15,805 nucleotides of DNA. It comes from an uncultured Bacilli bacterium. Lineage in GTDB: Bacteria > Bacillota_I > Bacilli_A > RF39 > UBA660. Positions 6,451 through 14,104 of this stretch are shown here, one piece after another. Made by a program: the position numbers and the translations under genes. Location: contig CANQIR010000005.1 in the NCBI GenBank assembly GCA_947624095.1, forward strand, positions 1-15,805, read 5' to 3'. The notes under the pieces are model-generated. The model had not been told where the DNA came from. It worked only from the letters and a program-made list of their open reading frames with translations, and ran no database searches. Numbering within the stretch: position 1 is the stretch's first letter; each line of letters starts with the position of its first letter.

Positions 6451-7432
6451 AAAATGTTTAGGCTGTGGTATAAGATTACAAACCACTAATGAATCTCTTC
6501 CTGGTTATATTCCCAAAGAAAAACTAAAAGATGGCAAACTATGTGCTAGATGTTTTAAAATTAATCACTATAACGCCTATGATTTAACTGCTGTACCCAA
6601 AAACAACGAAGAAATTATTCGTCATGTTAACCATTCCCAATCTCAATGTCTATTCCTTATTGATTTTTTAAATATCAATAGTGAAACTATAGCTACTTAT
6701 CAAAAAATCACTATTCCCAAAGTCTTAATAATTAGTAAAAGTGATATTATTCCTAAAAGTATTAAACAAACTAAAATAATTAATTGGTTAAAAGAAGTTT
6801 ATCAAATTCAAGAAGATATCTATTTTCTTAGTACTAAAAAAGATCAGAATACCAATCTATTTACCAAATTAAAATCTCCTTTCTTTTTCTTACTCGGTTA
6901 TACTAATTCAGGTAAATCAACTTATCTTAACCATCTATTAAATACTAAAATGAACTCTAATTTAGAAATTACCACTAGTATGATTCCCAATACAACCTTA
7001 GATTTTATTACTATCAACTTAACTAAAGACTTAAAAATTATCGACTCTCCAGGTTTCACTTATCAAAATACTTTCTATAATCCCGATGAAATAGAAGTAA
7101 TTAAACATATCAATCCCAAGAACTTTATTAGTCCTTTAACTTACCAAATAAAACCTATAATGAGTATCGTAATTGAAGATAGGCTAGTCTTAAACTTTGA
7201 TACCAATACTAGTATTACTCTATATTTAAGTAATAGTATCGAAATTAAAAAAATCTATAATCCCGCTAATTATCAAAACTTAAAGACCACCCAATTATCT
7301 ATACCTCGCGATAGTGATCTAGTTATTAAAGGTGTTGGCTTTATCAATATTAAAAACGCTTGTAATTTGACCATTTACAGCGAACTAATCGATTTATTAG
7401 AAGTACGCCCATCTTTATTCAGAAAGGAGTAA
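6443..7432 (+). CDS. yqeH: YqeH, circularly permuted GTPase for 30S ribosome assembly
   Basis: ATG 6443 is chosen over GTG 6434 because AGGTGA (6432-6437) is its ribosome site; the product is 329 aa. An N-terminal zinc finger uses Cys5, Cys8, Cys34 and Cys37 (CLGCG ... LCARC). The GTPase motifs occur in permuted order: the G4-like SKSD at 98-101 comes first, then the P-loop GYTNSGKST at 152-160, a Thr-Thr G2 region near 184, and DSPGF (G3) at 201-205. The C-terminal part is the substrate-binding domain typical of YqeH. It acts in small-subunit biogenesis in the cytoplasm. G4 has Ser in place of the usual Asn, a variation seen in permuted GTPases. It is followed after 4 bp by mutL. Confidence 0.94.
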   Translation: MIKKCLGCGIRLQTTNESLPGYIPKEKLKDGKLCARCFKINHYNAYDLTAVPKNNEEIIRHVNHSQSQCLFLIDFLNINSETIATYQKITIPKVLIISKSDIIPKSIKQTKIINWLKEVYQIQEDIYFLSTKKDQNTNLFTKLKSPFFFLLGYTNSGKSTYLNHLLNTKMNSNLEITTSMIPNTTLDFITINLTKDLKIIDSPGFTYQNTFYNPDEIEVIKHINPKNFISPLTYQIKPIMSIVIEDRLVLNFDTNTSITLYLSNSIEIKKIYNPANYQNLKTTQLSIPRDSDLVIKGVGFINIKNACNLTIYSELIDLLEVRPSLFRKE

Positions 7433-7436
7433 TGTT

Positions 7437-9200
7437 ATGAATAAAATCAAAGTAATGAGTGAAAATTTAGCTAACAAAATTGCTGCTGGTGAGGTCGTTG
7501 AAAAATGTGCCTCTATTGTTAAAGAACTCATTGAAAACAGTATCGACGCCAATGCCGACGAAATTCGTGTTGACTTAATCGATGGTGGCTTAAAATCCAT
7601 CAAAGTTACCGATAACGGTACTGGTATGAGTAAAGAAGATGCCAAAATGTCTTTCCAACGGCACGCTACTAGTAAGTTATTAAATGAAAATGACTTATTC
7701 TTTATTAATACACTTGGCTTCCGTGGTGAAGCTTTACCAAGTATTGCTTCTGTTTCCGAAGTAACGATGAAAACTAGTCAGGGTGGAGTAGGAACTTTTA
7801 TCCGTATTAAAGGTGGCACCTTAGTAGAAGAAAGTAATGCTGATGCTAGAATCGGGACAGAAATAACCGTAACTAGTTTATTTTATAACACCCCAGCTCG
7901 TTTAAAATATTTAAAAAGTGAACAAAGTGAACTATCATCAAGTGTTTCCTTCCTCGAGCGTTTAGCTTTATCTAAACCTAATATCAAATTTACTTTAACT
8001 AATAACGATCATATTTTATTACAAACCAGTGGTAGTGGTAACTTACTTAAAGCTATTCACGAAATCTTTGGCTTAGCTATTTCTAGTCGTATGTTAAAGT
8101 TAGAATGTTCTAATGACGATTATGATGTTAAAGGTTATATCTGTAAACCCGAAATACTTAAATCCAATCGTAATTATATGATTACCATCGTAAATGGTCG
8201 AGTAGTCAAAAATAATGATCTAAATAGAGCAATTAATGATGCCTTTTATACCTATAAACCCGATATCAAATATCCCGTAGTAGTTTTACAAATCGAAACC
8301 GACCCAACTTTAATTGATGTTAATATTCATCCTACCAAACAAGATATTAAACTTAGTAAAGTAGGGGATTTAACTAAATTATTAATTGATTCTATCAAAG
8401 ATGTTTTATATCAAAATCTTTTAATCCCTAGTGCTGTTCGTAATACCCCATTTGCTACTCCTCCTAAAGAACAACAAGCTATCCTAAAAAGTATTATGGC
8501 CGAACCTGACACTGAAGTAAAAGAAGAAAAACCATATGAAGATACCCAAACAACCTTTGACTTTAGCGTAGCTGAATCCACCGAAAAAAATGTCGTAATT
8601 AACGAAGAAATGAAATCCCTAAAACTTTACCCTGTTGGTTTAGCTTTAGGTACTTATATCATTGCTCAAAATGAAACCGGTGTCTTCTTAATCGACCAAC
8701 ACGCTGCCCAAGAAAGAATTAACTATGAAAAATATCTTCGTGCTTTAGCTGCCAAAGAAACCACCAAAATTTCACCTTTATTTCCCATAACAATTGAATT
8801 ATCTCCTAGTGATTTTATTACTGTAAAAGACCATCTAGAAGATTTAGCCAATATCGGTTTTGATATTGAAGAATTCGGTATTAATACTCTCTCTATCAAA
8901 GCTCATCCAACCTGGTTAAAAGAAGGCTACGAAGAAGAATCAATTCGTCATATCTTTGATATCATCGCTAGTAGTCCTAAAAAATTCGACCCGGTAAAAT
9001 TTAACGAACACATTGCCATCACTCTTGCTTGTAAAATGAGTATCAAAGCTAATATGCATATTAGTCTAGAAGCCATTGAAACTATCTTAGATGAACTTAC
9101 CAAAACCGATAATCCCTATAACTGTCCCCACGGTAGACCAACCATTATTAAATTTAGCATTTATGATTTAGAAAGAATGTTTAAAAGAGTAATGAACTAA
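7437..9200 (+). CDS. mutL: DNA mismatch repair protein MutL with endonuclease site
   Basis: 587 aa, starting at ATG 7437 after AAAGGAG. The N-terminal GHKL ATPase shows ELIENSIDA, DNGTGM, TLGFRGEALPSI and NTPARLKYLK; a linker of about 60 acidic residues precedes the C-terminal dimerisation and nuclease domain. The nuclease motif DQHAAQERINYE (residues 420-431) fits the DQHA(X)2E(X)4E signature, supported by ACKMSIKA near 531 and CPHGRPT at 563. It should therefore nick the error-containing strand itself, as in bacteria without MutH. It works with MutS and the sliding clamp; mutS is not in this window. It sits tightly behind yqeH. In many Firmicutes miaA follows mutL, but here an inverted ABC gene separates them. 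Confidence 0.98.
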   Translation: MNKIKVMSENLANKIAAGEVVEKCASIVKELIENSIDANADEIRVDLIDGGLKSIKVTDNGTGMSKEDAKMSFQRHATSKLLNENDLFFINTLGFRGEALPSIASVSEVTMKTSQGGVGTFIRIKGGTLVEESNADARIGTEITVTSLFYNTPARLKYLKSEQSELSSSVSFLERLALSKPNIKFTLTNNDHILLQTSGSGNLLKAIHEIFGLAISSRMLKLECSNDDYDVKGYICKPEILKSNRNYMITIVNGRVVKNNDLNRAINDAFYTYKPDIKYPVVVLQIETDPTLIDVNIHPTKQDIKLSKVGDLTKLLIDSIKDVLYQNLLIPSAVRNTPFATPPKEQQAILKSIMAEPDTEVKEEKPYEDTQTTFDFSVAESTEKNVVINEEMKSLKLYPVGLALGTYIIAQNETGVFLIDQHAAQERINYEKYLRALAAKETTKISPLFPITIELSPSDFITVKDHLEDLANIGFDIEEFGINTLSIKAHPTWLKEGYEEESIRHIFDIIASSPKKFDPVKFNEHIAITLACKMSIKANMHISLEAIETILDELTKTDNPYNCPHGRPTIIKFSIYDLERMFKRVMN

Positions 9201-9238
9201 AAAGGAATATGACCTGAGTCGCATATTCCTTTTATTTT
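9200..9238. terminator. Bidirectional terminator between mutL and the ABC gene
   Basis: AAAAGGAATATG (9200-9211) pairs with CATATTCCTTTT (9222-9233), a 12-bp perfect stem with a 10-nt loop. The plus side continues into T-rich sequence. It begins in the mutL stop and covers the last codons' edge of the convergent ABC gene. Confidence 0.85.
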
Positions 9239-10980
9239 TCCATTTCTAATTCATATAACTTTTTGTATTCTTTATTCTTTTTCATTAACTCTTTATGAGT
9301 ACCACTATCAATAATTTTTCCATCATCTATAAAATATATCTTATCACTATTAATCACTGTTGAAAGTCGATGAGCGATAATTAAAATCGTATACTCATTC
9401 TTTAAATTATCAATTGCTTCTTGAATATGTTTTTGTGTTTCATTATCTAAAGCACTAGTTGCTTCATCAAAGAGAATAATTTCCGTATCTTGTAAGAAAG
9501 CTCTAGCAATAGCTAGTCTTTGCTTCTGTCCACCAGATAAAGTAATTCCTCCTTCTCCAACTAAAGTATCATAACCATTAGGTAAAGATTCAATATAATT
9601 ATGAATACACGCTTTCTTACAAGCAGCCACTATCTCTTCATCCGTAACTCCCTCTTTAATAACTCGCATATTATCTTTAAAACTCATATTAAATATATAA
9701 GGATTTTGATTAATAATTGATATATTCCCTCTAATTGTTTCTCTATCTAAAGATTTAATATCTATTCCATCAATTAATATTTGTCCCTCATTAATATCAT
9801 ACATTTTAGCTAATAATTGAAATATAGTTGATTTCCCAGAACCACTTTTACCTACAAAACTAACTGTCGTCCCCGCTGCCACTTTAAACGATACATCGTG
9901 TAATACCTCTTTATCTGTATAGCTGAAATTGACATGTTTAAATTCAAAATTACCTTGAATTTTCTTCATCGAATTAGTTCCAAATTCTTCCTTTTCAAAT
10001 TCCCCACCATCAATAATTTCAAATACTCTATTAGCACTCAAATTAAAATCTTTCATACTTTCAAGTAAATGAGTAGAGAAATAAACTAAATTAAATACTC
10101 GACTTGAATACATATAAATAACTACTAAACTAGCTGTACTCATTACATTTTTATTTATCAAAATAATTCCTAGTACTATCAATAAGAAATTAGCTAAATC
10201 CCAGACAAAACCTACAAATAAATCATATATTCTCGTTACATTATACATATCATATCTTTTCTTATTAATTGCATTAATCTTATCTTCTACCCGTACCATA
10301 AAAGGCTTCTCTGCATTTAATACTTTAATATCTCTAATACCTCTTACTAATTCTGTAACTAATCCCGTACCTTCTTCACCAAGTTTACGATATTCTTTAT
10401 CCCTAGCATAAAAAACTTTAATCCGCATCCTATTTATAAAAAACAAAATAATTATAGTAATTGAAAAGTATAGAAACATAATTTTACTTACCATAAATAC
10501 AGCTACCAAAATTCCTACATTAGTCAAAAAATCATTCACTACATAAAGCATATCACTAAATATATCTGTAATTCTTCCCGTATCTTTACTAAGTCTATCT
10601 ATAAAAACTCCCGTTGATTTCGTATCTAATACTTTATTCTTAATCTTCAACGTTTCCTTAGCCAAATCAACTTGAACAGATCTTAATGTTTCCCTAAAAA
10701 ATCTAAACGAATTCTTTTTAGCTATAAAAGAAGCTAATTCACTAATAATTTCTACTGAAAATACTGCCAAAGCAACTACAAATAATTGCTTTAAAAAACC
10801 TCCTTGCAAATTAATTAACATTTTAGCATTAAGTAGGGGAGAAATAGCACTAATTACCGCCAGTAAAACTGAGAATCCTGCAAAGATAATAAAATTCTTT
10901 TTATAGCGTGCCGCATACTTATAAGAACGTTTAATATTTCTCCATAACTCGTGTTTATCCAACTTTTCATTCTCTTTCAT
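9232..10980 (-). CDS. ABC exporter half-transporter (fused membrane and ATPase domains)
   Basis: 582 aa from ATG 10980, preferred over TTG 10992 because GAGGTG lies just upstream of this ATG. Residues about 30-310 are an ABC type-1 exporter membrane domain with about six segments (for example FIIFAGFSVLLAVISAI, FLLIVLGIILI). The ATPase domain has Walker A GKSGSGKST (377-385), the signature LSGGQ (481-485), Walker B IILFDEATSALD (catalytic Glu506) and the H-loop His537. It should act as a dimer in the membrane, and with no partner gene beside it a homodimer is likely. Sequence does not settle the cargo: drug, lipid and peptide exporters share this layout. It is the lone minus-strand gene between mutL and miaA and shares a promoter region with miaA. 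Confidence 0.9.
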   Translation of the reverse strand: MKENEKLDKHELWRNIKRSYKYAARYKKNFIIFAGFSVLLAVISAISPLLNAKMLINLQGGFLKQLFVVALAVFSVEIISELASFIAKKNSFRFFRETLRSVQVDLAKETLKIKNKVLDTKSTGVFIDRLSKDTGRITDIFSDMLYVVNDFLTNVGILVAVFMVSKIMFLYFSITIIILFFINRMRIKVFYARDKEYRKLGEEGTGLVTELVRGIRDIKVLNAEKPFMVRVEDKINAINKKRYDMYNVTRIYDLFVGFVWDLANFLLIVLGIILINKNVMSTASLVVIYMYSSRVFNLVYFSTHLLESMKDFNLSANRVFEIIDGGEFEKEEFGTNSMKKIQGNFEFKHVNFSYTDKEVLHDVSFKVAAGTTVSFVGKSGSGKSTIFQLLAKMYDINEGQILIDGIDIKSLDRETIRGNISIINQNPYIFNMSFKDNMRVIKEGVTDEEIVAACKKACIHNYIESLPNGYDTLVGEGGITLSGGQKQRLAIARAFLQDTEIILFDEATSALDNETQKHIQEAIDNLKNEYTILIIAHRLSTVINSDKIYFIDDGKIIDSGTHKELMKKNKEYKKLYELEMEK

Positions 10981-10997
10981 ACCACACCTCAATACCC

Positions 10998-11003
10998 ATT
11001 ATA
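10998..11003 (-). promoter_or_regulatory. -10 box of the ABC exporter gene
   Basis: On the minus strand TATAAT carries an extended -10 TG one base upstream, and no clear -35. GAGGTG follows 7 nt downstream. It faces away from the miaA promoter within a 55-base divergent region. Confidence 0.6.
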
Positions 11004-11010
11004 ACACGTA

Positions 11011-11040
11011 TTTACAAAAGAAAATAAAATAATGTATAAT
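11011..11040 (+). promoter_or_regulatory. Promoter of miaA
   Basis: TTTACA (11011-11016), an 18-nt spacer and a perfect TATAAT (11035-11040). The ribosome site GGAAGTGA starts 6 nt after the -10 box. Confidence 0.65.
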
Positions 11041-11059
11041 AAGCTTGGAAGTGAACTTT

Positions 11060-11932
11060 ATGATTATCGTAATAACTGGTCCAACTGCTGTTGGTAAAAC
11101 TAAACTAAGTATCGAACTAGCTAAAATATATAATGGTGAAATAATTAATGCCGATTCTACCCAAGTATATCGTGGTTTAAATATTGGTACTGCTAAAGTA
11201 ACTCCTTCCGAAAAAGAAGGTATTCCTCATCATTTACTTGATATCAAAGAACCAAATGAAGATTACAATCTATTCGAATATCAAAAAGATTGTCGCGCCT
11301 GTATTGCCAATATCAAAGCCAAAAACAAAATCCCTATCTTAGTAGGTGGTACTGGTCTTTATATTAAAGCTGCATTATATAATTATAATCTTAGTGAAGA
11401 AACGCAAAAAGATAATGAATATCTAGAGTTATCAAATGAAGATATCTATAAGCAAATTATGGCTTATGACAATACATTAAATGTTGATAAACATAATCGT
11501 CGTCGTTTAGTTAGATATTTAAATAAAATTGCTAAAGAAACCTTAATTTCCCAAGCACCGTTAAAACTCCTTTATGATGATGTTATCTTTATTGGTCTTA
11601 CAACTGCTACTGAAAATCTTTATACTAAAATTAATGAACGCTTTGATAAAATGCTTATTGGCTTAGTTGATGAAGTTAAACTATTATATCAGCAATATCC
11701 AGGTAGTCGTGTTCTTCATAGTGCTATTGGTTATAAAGAATTAATCTCTTTCTTTGATAATCAATCTACCTTTACTGAAAGTATTAATCAAATTAAACAA
11801 AATACCCGTAATTACGCCAAAAGACAATACACCTTCTTTAATAACCAACTACCTATTAAATGGTTTAATACCAATTATGATGATTTTCAAAAAACTATTA
11901 ACGAAGTAATTGATTACATAGAAAAGGACTAG
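11060..11932 (+). CDS. miaA: tRNA dimethylallyltransferase MiaA
   Basis: Transfers a dimethylallyl group to N6 of A37 in tRNAs reading UNN codons. ATG 11060 is chosen because GGAAGTGA (11047-11054) precedes it and homologues begin just before the P-loop; TTG 11045 is the upstream alternative. The 290 aa include GPTAVGKTKL (P-loop, residues 7-16), DSTQVYRGLNIGTAK with the catalytic Asp32, GIPHHLLD, VGGTGLYI and the RRRLVRYL tRNA-contact region. It is slightly shorter than the usual 300-315 residues, with a compact insertion domain. Its stop codon is inside the shared hairpin with the convergent neighbour. Confidence 0.97.
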   Translation: MIIVITGPTAVGKTKLSIELAKIYNGEIINADSTQVYRGLNIGTAKVTPSEKEGIPHHLLDIKEPNEDYNLFEYQKDCRACIANIKAKNKIPILVGGTGLYIKAALYNYNLSEETQKDNEYLELSNEDIYKQIMAYDNTLNVDKHNRRRLVRYLNKIAKETLISQAPLKLLYDDVIFIGLTTATENLYTKINERFDKMLIGLVDEVKLLYQQYPGSRVLHSAIGYKELISFFDNQSTFTESINQIKQNTRNYAKRQYTFFNNQLPIKWFNTNYDDFQKTINEVIDYIEKD

Positions 11933-11950
11933 CAATATCTAGTCCTCTTT
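11925..11950. terminator. Bidirectional terminator between miaA and the transglutaminase-like gene
   Basis: AGGACTAG (11925-11932) pairs with CTAGTCCT (11939-11946), loop CAATAT. Flanking A and T runs serve each direction. The palindrome encodes both TAG stops (11930-11932 plus; 11939-11941 minus), an economical arrangement. Confidence 0.85.
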
Positions 11951-12904
11951 AAATTCCAAATAAATAGATTTATCAAAGTCGTGATTAGCAAATGTCTGAC
12001 TAGCATCTACCTTCGATTCATCTTCTTTAAGTAATGTACTATTATTAACTAAAAAATATTTATGATTTATATAATTAGCACTAGGATTATCCTTAACTAC
12101 TGGATCATCCCAAGTTAAATCCAAATGTACCCATTTCTCTTTACCATTCTCATCCTTATAATAAACTGCATTCCATACATGAGTATCAGTAGCAATTTTA
12201 TAATTATTAAATCCCATCTTCGATAAAAATATTGCCATTGCATCTGTATATCCACTACATACTGCATATCCTTGAAATAACACCCCATAAGCTGTATTAC
12301 TTTTATATTGACTAGTTCCTTTTTCATTTCTCTCAATATCGTATCTTGCATTATTAATAATATAATCATGGACTTTTAGAATTTTCTCCGTATCATCTAA
12401 ATTTTCTTCTCCCATAAATAACTCATCCATAATTTCATCTACTTTTTTATTAATCTGATAAATATCTTCCTCAGTATATAACTTAGTTAATGATAAAGTA
12501 ACCTCTCCGCTACTAGCTACTGCTGTATTAATTCTATCAAAAGAATTATATGGATGAACAAAATTATTAATATTTGATAGTAACGTCTTATCTTTTCTAA
12601 TCTTATCTACATCATTTAAACATTCACTATATTCACTAGGACAATAAAAAGTAAAAGTATTCCAGCCATTATTAATAAAATTAAAATATATATTTACTAA
12701 ATCATTATAACTATATGGTACATAACTATTAACTCTTTTAACAAATAAATAATCAGTATCTTTCCTATATTCATTTCCTGGTAATATAACTACATCCTTA
12801 CTACCATTCACATAATTCATTATATTTTTCCCAATACTATTAATATTTAATAATACCATAGCTAAAGCAATAACAACTATTATTGGTAGGATTATTTTTC
12901 GCAT
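11939..12904 (-). CDS. Membrane-anchored transglutaminase-like cysteine protein
   Basis: 321 aa from ATG 12904, chosen over TTG 12919 because GAGGAG lies between them. An N-terminal hydrophobic segment (residues about 4-21, IILPIIVVIALAMVLLNI) anchors or exports the protein, so it acts outside the membrane. The transglutaminase-like core (about 170-280) has the expected triad: Cys216 in GYAVCSGYTDAM, His242 in THVWNAVYY and Asp262 in VHLDLTWDD. Such domains in Firmicutes are usually proteases or amidases of the cell surface rather than true crosslinkers; the substrate is not predictable. The middle region (30-165) is not recognised. It has its own extended -10 promoter close behind the rpsT terminator. 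Confidence 0.85.
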   Translation of the reverse strand: MRKIILPIIVVIALAMVLLNINSIGKNIMNYVNGSKDVVILPGNEYRKDTDYLFVKRVNSYVPYSYNDLVNIYFNFINNGWNTFTFYCPSEYSECLNDVDKIRKDKTLLSNINNFVHPYNSFDRINTAVASSGEVTLSLTKLYTEEDIYQINKKVDEIMDELFMGEENLDDTEKILKVHDYIINNARYDIERNEKGTSQYKSNTAYGVLFQGYAVCSGYTDAMAIFLSKMGFNNYKIATDTHVWNAVYYKDENGKEKWVHLDLTWDDPVVKDNPSANYINHKYFLVNNSTLLKEDESKVDASQTFANHDFDKSIYLEFKED

Positions 12905-12926
12905 ATTAATTCTCCTCAATAGTAAA

Positions 12927-12935
12927 ATTATACCA
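12927..12935 (-). promoter_or_regulatory. Extended -10 promoter of the transglutaminase-like gene
   Basis: The minus strand reads TGGTATAAT, a perfect extended -10 with no clear -35, since the upstream DNA is the rpsT terminator. GAGGAG begins 9 nt later. Confidence 0.6.
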
Positions 12936-12936
12936 T

Positions 12937-12962
12937 AAAAAACGAAGTAAATAAATTACTTC
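12937..12962 (-). terminator. Intrinsic terminator of rpsT
   Basis: GAAGTAA and TTACTTC (12944-12950 and 12956-12962) form a 7-bp stem with a 5-nt loop, followed on the minus strand by one base and six T. The stem includes the rpsT stop codon. Confidence 0.8.
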
Positions 12963-13219
12963 ATATCTTTAATCTTATTATTTAATCTTGACTTTTGTCT
13001 ATCTGCTGTATTTTTCTTAATTAATCCCTTAGCAGTAGCTTTGTCAATATTTTTTTGTACTTCTTTGCAAGCTAGGTTAGCAGCTTCTGCATCTTTACTA
13101 GCAATTGCTTTTTCACATTTTTTAATAGCATTCTTAACTGTTGCTTTAAGTTCATGATTATTATTTGTCTTTTTAGCAATTACCTTAACAGCCTTTTTTG
13201 AACTCTTAATATTTGGCAT
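12956..13219 (-). CDS. rpsT: 30S ribosomal protein S20
   Basis: 87 aa, the usual length. It begins MPNIKSSKKAVKVIAKKTNN and is Lys/Ala-rich and fully helical in character (KATVKNAIKKCEKAI, NIDKATAKGLIKKNTADRQKS), matching S20, which binds 16S rRNA early in 30S assembly. AAAGGAGC lies before the ATG. It is divergent from gpr, as in Bacillus, where rpsT faces away from gpr-spoIIP. Confidence 0.97.
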   Translation of the reverse strand: MPNIKSSKKAVKVIAKKTNNNHELKATVKNAIKKCEKAIASKDAEAANLACKEVQKNIDKATAKGLIKKNTADRQKSRLNNKIKDMK

Positions 13220-13248
13220 TTTGTTGCTCCTTTCCTAAATACATAAAG

Positions 13249-13277
13249 ATTTTATCAAAAAACTACTTATAATGCAA
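13249..13277 (-). promoter_or_regulatory. Promoter of rpsT
   Basis: On the minus strand TTGCAT (13277-13272), a 17-nt spacer and TAAAAT (13254-13249): a good housekeeping promoter. It overlaps the predicted forespore promoter of gpr. Confidence 0.7.
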
Positions 13278-13295
13278 GCAATAAAAACCATACTA
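13267..13295 (+). promoter_or_regulatory. Candidate forespore (sigma-G/F type) promoter of gpr
   Basis: CATACTA (13289-13295) fits the CATnnTA -10 class of sigma-F/G, and TTATA (13267-13271), 17 nt before, approximates the GHATR -35. This suits gpr, which is forespore-expressed in Bacillus. The two promoters of the divergent pair interlock, so vegetative rpsT and sporulation gpr transcription should exclude each other. Confidence 0.5.
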
Positions 13296-13311
13296 ATTAG
13301 TAGGTGATAAT

Positions 13312-14052
13312 ATGCATCGTAATTTATTTATCGATACAGCAGAAGATTTAATTAAAAATAATCATCTTCCATATACCGAAAAACATCTTCATAACGTTTC
13401 AACTCATCGCTTTAATTTAAGTGAAGAAAATCAAAAACTCCTCAAAAAACCAGTAGGTGATTATTATACTATTAATTATAATCTTAAAGTTCTATATCAA
13501 AATCCCAAATTAATTAAAAATAAAATTATTAAAGCCTTAAAACTATTATCTAAAAAATATCCCATTACTAATCCTATTCTTATAATTGGTCTTGGAAATA
13601 GTAGTGTAATCGGTGATTCCCTTGGCCCCAAAACTATTAATAAACTAATTGCTACTAATCATTATGATAATTTTATCACTATTCCTAAAGTAGCTTTATT
13701 TACTCCCGAAGTAATTGGTAAGACTGGTATTAGTTCCTTTAAACTTATTAAAATGGTTGTGAAAGATTTAAAACCATCTTTAATTATCTTTATCGATTCC
13801 TTAGAAACCATCAGTAAACAAAAACTTAATACTACCATTGAAATTACCGATACCGGTATTATTCCAGCTTCTAGTCTTAATACTAATCAAGAAATTACCC
13901 AAAATACTTTTAATATCCCCCTTATTGCTATAGGTTCTCCCTTATTTTATCATCACGAAAAAGATTTATTTACTTCTTTAAATATTAATGAAATTGTCGA
14001 AAAAACTAGTGACTTAATTGCTAATAGTTTAAATAGTTACTTCTTTAGTTAA
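13312..14052 (+). CDS. gpr: Germination protease Gpr, short form
   Basis: Aspartic-type protease (family A25) that degrades small acid-soluble spore proteins at germination. ATG 13312 follows AGGTGAT (13302-13308). The two key acid residues are conserved: Asp102 in IIGLGNSSVIGDSLGPK and Asp162 in IIFIDSLET. Other family marks are KPVGDYYTIN, ALFTPEVIGKTGIS, DTGIIPAS and IPLIAIGSP. At 246 aa it is about a third shorter than Bacillus Gpr (about 370). The segment usually PGSGVGN...R is altered to PASSLNTNQEI, and the N-terminal R-T-D-L-A motif appears as IDTAEDL. It is likely a divergent but functional form. It precedes spoIIP, as in Bacillus and Clostridia. Confidence 0.9.
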   Translation: MHRNLFIDTAEDLIKNNHLPYTEKHLHNVSTHRFNLSEENQKLLKKPVGDYYTINYNLKVLYQNPKLIKNKIIKALKLLSKKYPITNPILIIGLGNSSVIGDSLGPKTINKLIATNHYDNFITIPKVALFTPEVIGKTGISSFKLIKMVVKDLKPSLIIFIDSLETISKQKLNTTIEITDTGIIPASSLNTNQEITQNTFNIPLIAIGSPLFYHHEKDLFTSLNINEIVEKTSDLIANSLNSYFFS

Positions 14053-14104
14053 TCCGACAATTTTTTTCATCTCCTCAGCCTAGAATATATACAAGGTGAT
14101 ATTG

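Noticed and set aside
7415..7645. Minus-strand open frame over the start of mutL
   Set aside because: A shadow of the conserved MutL ATPase coding sequence.
12115..12369. Second minus-strand frame inside the transglutaminase-like gene
   Set aside because: It overlaps the catalytic Cys/His/Asp region of the real frame and has composition typical of a shifted reading.
13991..14063. Terminator between gpr and spoIIP
   Set aside because: AAATTGTCG (13991-13999) and CGACAATTT (14055-14063) pair before a T run, but the 55-nt loop makes it weak, and gpr-spoIIP may be cotranscribed.
14064..14104. Sigma-E type promoter of spoIIP
   Set aside because: ATACAA at about 14089-14094 resembles a -10 element, but no -35 is found at the right distance.
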